The notes under the pieces: generated by a model
The model's database searches: none
What the model was told of the DNA's origin: nothing
What the model saw: only the letters and a program-made list of their open reading frames with translations
Source of the DNA: an uncultured Collinsella sp.
Lineage (GTDB): Bacteria; Actinomycetota; Coriobacteriia; Coriobacteriales; Coriobacteriaceae
Direction of reading: 5' to 3'
Length of the DNA stretch: 64,000 nucleotides
Assembly: GCA_959596495.1 (NCBI GenBank)
Contig: CAUFXK010000001.1
Coordinates: 1 to 64,000, forward strand
Made by a program: the position numbers and the translations under genes
In this document: positions 62,429 to 64,000 of the stretch, one piece after another
Layout of the letters: each line of letters starts with the position of its first letter
How positions within the stretch are numbered: the stretch's first letter is position 1

Positions 62429-63025
62429 ATGGCAATCGACAGGACTCCTGTTCTTAAGCGCTGCCGTCAGCTCGGGATCGATCCCGCTGAGCTCGGTTAC
62501 AGCAGCAAGAAGGAATCTATCCGTCAGCCCAAGCGCCGTCGCAAGGAATCTGAGTACGGCATGCAGCTGCGCGAGAAGCAGAAGGTCAAGTTCATCTATG
62601 GCGTTCTGGAGAAGCAGTTCCACGGCTACTTCAACAAGGCCCGTAAGATGAACGGCGTCACCGGTGAGAACCTCATGATCATCCTTGAGTCTCGCCTCGA
62701 CAACGTCGTCTTCCGTCTTGGCTTCGCCCGCACCCGCAAAGAGGCTCGTCAGTCCGTCCGTCACGGTCACTTCACCGTGAACGGCAAGCGCGTGGACATC
62801 CCGTCCTACCGCGTCAAGGCCGGCGACGTCGTCGCTGTCGGCGAGAAGTTCCGTGACCTCCTCCCCATCAAGGAGGCCCTGATTTCCTCCGAGCGCTTTG
62901 AGGTCCCTGGCTGGCTCGAGGTCGATATCGAGAAGCTGTCTGGTAACGTGCTCGCTCTACCGACGCGTGAGCAGATCAGCGGTGATATCAACGAGCAGCT
63001 CATCGTCGAGCTCTACTCTAAGTAG
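62429..63025 (+). CDS. rpsD: 30S ribosomal protein S4
   Basis: A 198-residue S4. It begins AIDRTPVLKRCRQLGIDP without the usual N-terminal zinc cysteines (only one Cys), so it is the non-zinc form; the S4 RNA-binding domain shows RLDNVVFRLGFARTRKEARQ and HFTVNGKRVDIPSYRV. Confidence 0.98.
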   Translation: MAIDRTPVLKRCRQLGIDPAELGYSSKKESIRQPKRRRKESEYGMQLREKQKVKFIYGVLEKQFHGYFNKARKMNGVTGENLMIILESRLDNVVFRLGFARTRKEARQSVRHGHFTVNGKRVDIPSYRVKAGDVVAVGEKFRDLLPIKEALISSERFEVPGWLEVDIEKLSGNVLALPTREQISGDINEQLIVELYSK

Positions 63026-63057
63026 TCCATCCGGGCTGCTGAGGCTGGAGGTAATAC

Positions 63058-63999
63058 ATGTCAGAATTCATTAGGCCTCAGGTTCAGGTCGAAGAGATCA
63101 ACGAGACGTCTGCTCGTGTCTCCGTCGAGCCGCTCGAGCGTGGCTACGGCGATACGCTGGGTAACTCCCTTCGTCGCGTACTTCTGTCCTCGCTCGAGGG
63201 TGCCGCCGTCGAGGCTATTCAGATCGATGGTGCACAGCACGAGTTCATGACCATCCCTAACATGGTCGAGGATGTCACCGACATCGTCCTGAATGTCAAG
63301 GGTCTTGTCTTCAGGGCTCTCGGCACGACCGACGAGGCGACCGCCACCATTTCTGTTGACGGCCCCTGCGAGGTCACCGGTGCGGACTTCTTTATTCCGT
63401 CCGAGTTTGAGCTGGTCAACCCCGAGCAGCACATCGCTACGCTTACCGAGGGTGGCCATCTCACCATGAGCATGCGCATCGGCTATGGCCGCGGCTATGT
63501 CTCTGGCGAGGCTAACAAGCGCGACAACGATCCCATCGGTGTGATCCACGTCGACTCGCTGTACTCGCCGGTGTCCCGTTGCGCCAAGCTCGTTGAGGCT
63601 TGCCGTGTCGGTCAGCACACCGACTACGACCGCCTTGTCCTCGAGATCGAGACCAACGGCTCCATCGCTCCGCGCGACGCCGTGGTCCAGGCTGCCAATA
63701 TCATCAACCAGCATATGGCTGCCTTTATGAACCTTGCCGAGACCCCCGAGGTCGAGGAGGAGGCTTCGATCTTCGCTCCCGAGGTCACCAACGACAACGC
63801 CGAGCTGGACAAGCAGATCGAGGATCTGGACCTTTCCGTCCGTTCCTACAACTGCCTTAAGCGCGCCAGCATTCACTCGGTCCGTCAGCTCGTTGAGTTC
63901 TCGGAGAACGATCTGCTTAACATCCGTAACTTCGGTGTTAAGTCGATCGAGGAAGTGAAGGACAAGCTTGAGTCCATGGGCCTGAGCCTGAAGGCTTAA
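63058..63999 (+). CDS. rpoA: RNA polymerase alpha subunit
   Basis: A 313-residue alpha subunit, complete to its TAA just inside the window end. The N-terminal dimerisation domain has PLERGYGDTLGNSLRRVLLS; the C-terminal domain, which binds UP elements and activators, has LDLSVRSYNCLKRASI and NIRNFGVKSIEEVKDKL. GGAGG lies ahead of ATG 63058. rplQ would be expected next, outside the window. Confidence 0.98.
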   Translation: MSEFIRPQVQVEEINETSARVSVEPLERGYGDTLGNSLRRVLLSSLEGAAVEAIQIDGAQHEFMTIPNMVEDVTDIVLNVKGLVFRALGTTDEATATISVDGPCEVTGADFFIPSEFELVNPEQHIATLTEGGHLTMSMRIGYGRGYVSGEANKRDNDPIGVIHVDSLYSPVSRCAKLVEACRVGQHTDYDRLVLEIETNGSIAPRDAVVQAANIINQHMAAFMNLAETPEVEEEASIFAPEVTNDNAELDKQIEDLDLSVRSYNCLKRASIHSVRQLVEFSENDLLNIRNFGVKSIEEVKDKLESMGLSLKA

Positions 64000-64000
64000 T

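Overview
The window looks like chromosomal DNA of a high-GC gut actinobacterium of the class Coriobacteriia, most likely Collinsella. This rests on the GC-rich codon use, a zinc-ribbon S14, a mannose-family PTS regulator, and an anaerobic selenium-linked purine catabolism set. It is inference from gene content; I ran no database search. There are no rRNA or tRNA genes that I can see.

Layout. 0-0.3 kb: IS3-type transposase debris abutting a piece of an MTA/SAH nucleosidase. 0.5-8 kb: a sugar locus made of a LevR-like regulator, a complete mannose/fructose-family PTS (IIB, IIC, IID, IIA), a DUF2961/GH172 enzyme and a ROK fructokinase-like kinase, ending in a strong terminator. 8-9 kb: gene and transposon wreckage rich in hairpins. 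9-15 kb: a Gfo/Idh oxidoreductase with a DeoR regulator, a triplicated palindrome, an RluA pseudouridine synthase, a U32 peptidase and RidA. 15.2-25.6 kb: purine block I, with a YheO-like regulator, NCS2 permease, SsnA, YgfK, a ferredoxin and a selenium-type xanthine dehydrogenase. 26-31 kb: an MMPL exporter and a secreted repeat protein. 31-43.4 kb: an accessory region with an AbiEi/DUF559-like protein, two AAA ATPases with nuclease-like C-termini, a SIMPL protein, a candidate type I toxin-antitoxin pair, an exonuclease, a large glycine-zipper protein with a damaged 5' end, and a GmrSD-type DUF262/DUF1524 enzyme. 44.5-54.4 kb: purine block II, with a second YheO-like regulator, YgeX, YgeY, YgeW, MocA, a hydantoinase, YqeC, YqeB and XdhC. 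54.8-64 kb: ribosomal genes from rplE through secY, adk, map, infA and rpoA.

How it fits together. Blocks I and II together carry nearly the whole yge/ygf/yqe set known from E. coli: uptake (NCS2), molybdenum hydroxylase and its maturation (MocA, YqeB, YqeC, XdhC), ring-opening and deaminating hydrolases (SsnA, hydantoinase, YgeY), a carbamoyltransferase (YgeW) and diaminopropionate ammonia-lyase (YgeX). The likely job is anaerobic breakdown of purines or urate. Each block is headed by a YheO-like PAS/HTH regulator, and block II has two near-identical candidate operators in front of ygeX.

The most unusual non-coding signals are: palindromic repeats in tandem at a period of about 62 bp in four intergenic regions between 25.7 and 34.4 kb; a perfect inverted repeat with 25-base arms over the promoter of an AAA ATPase; four 33-bp direct repeats ahead of a second AAA ATPase; a three-copy palindrome with an 80-81 bp period; a pair of related palindromes bracketing yqeC-yqeB-xdhC; and a likely toxin/antisense RNA locus next to an SOS-box-like site.
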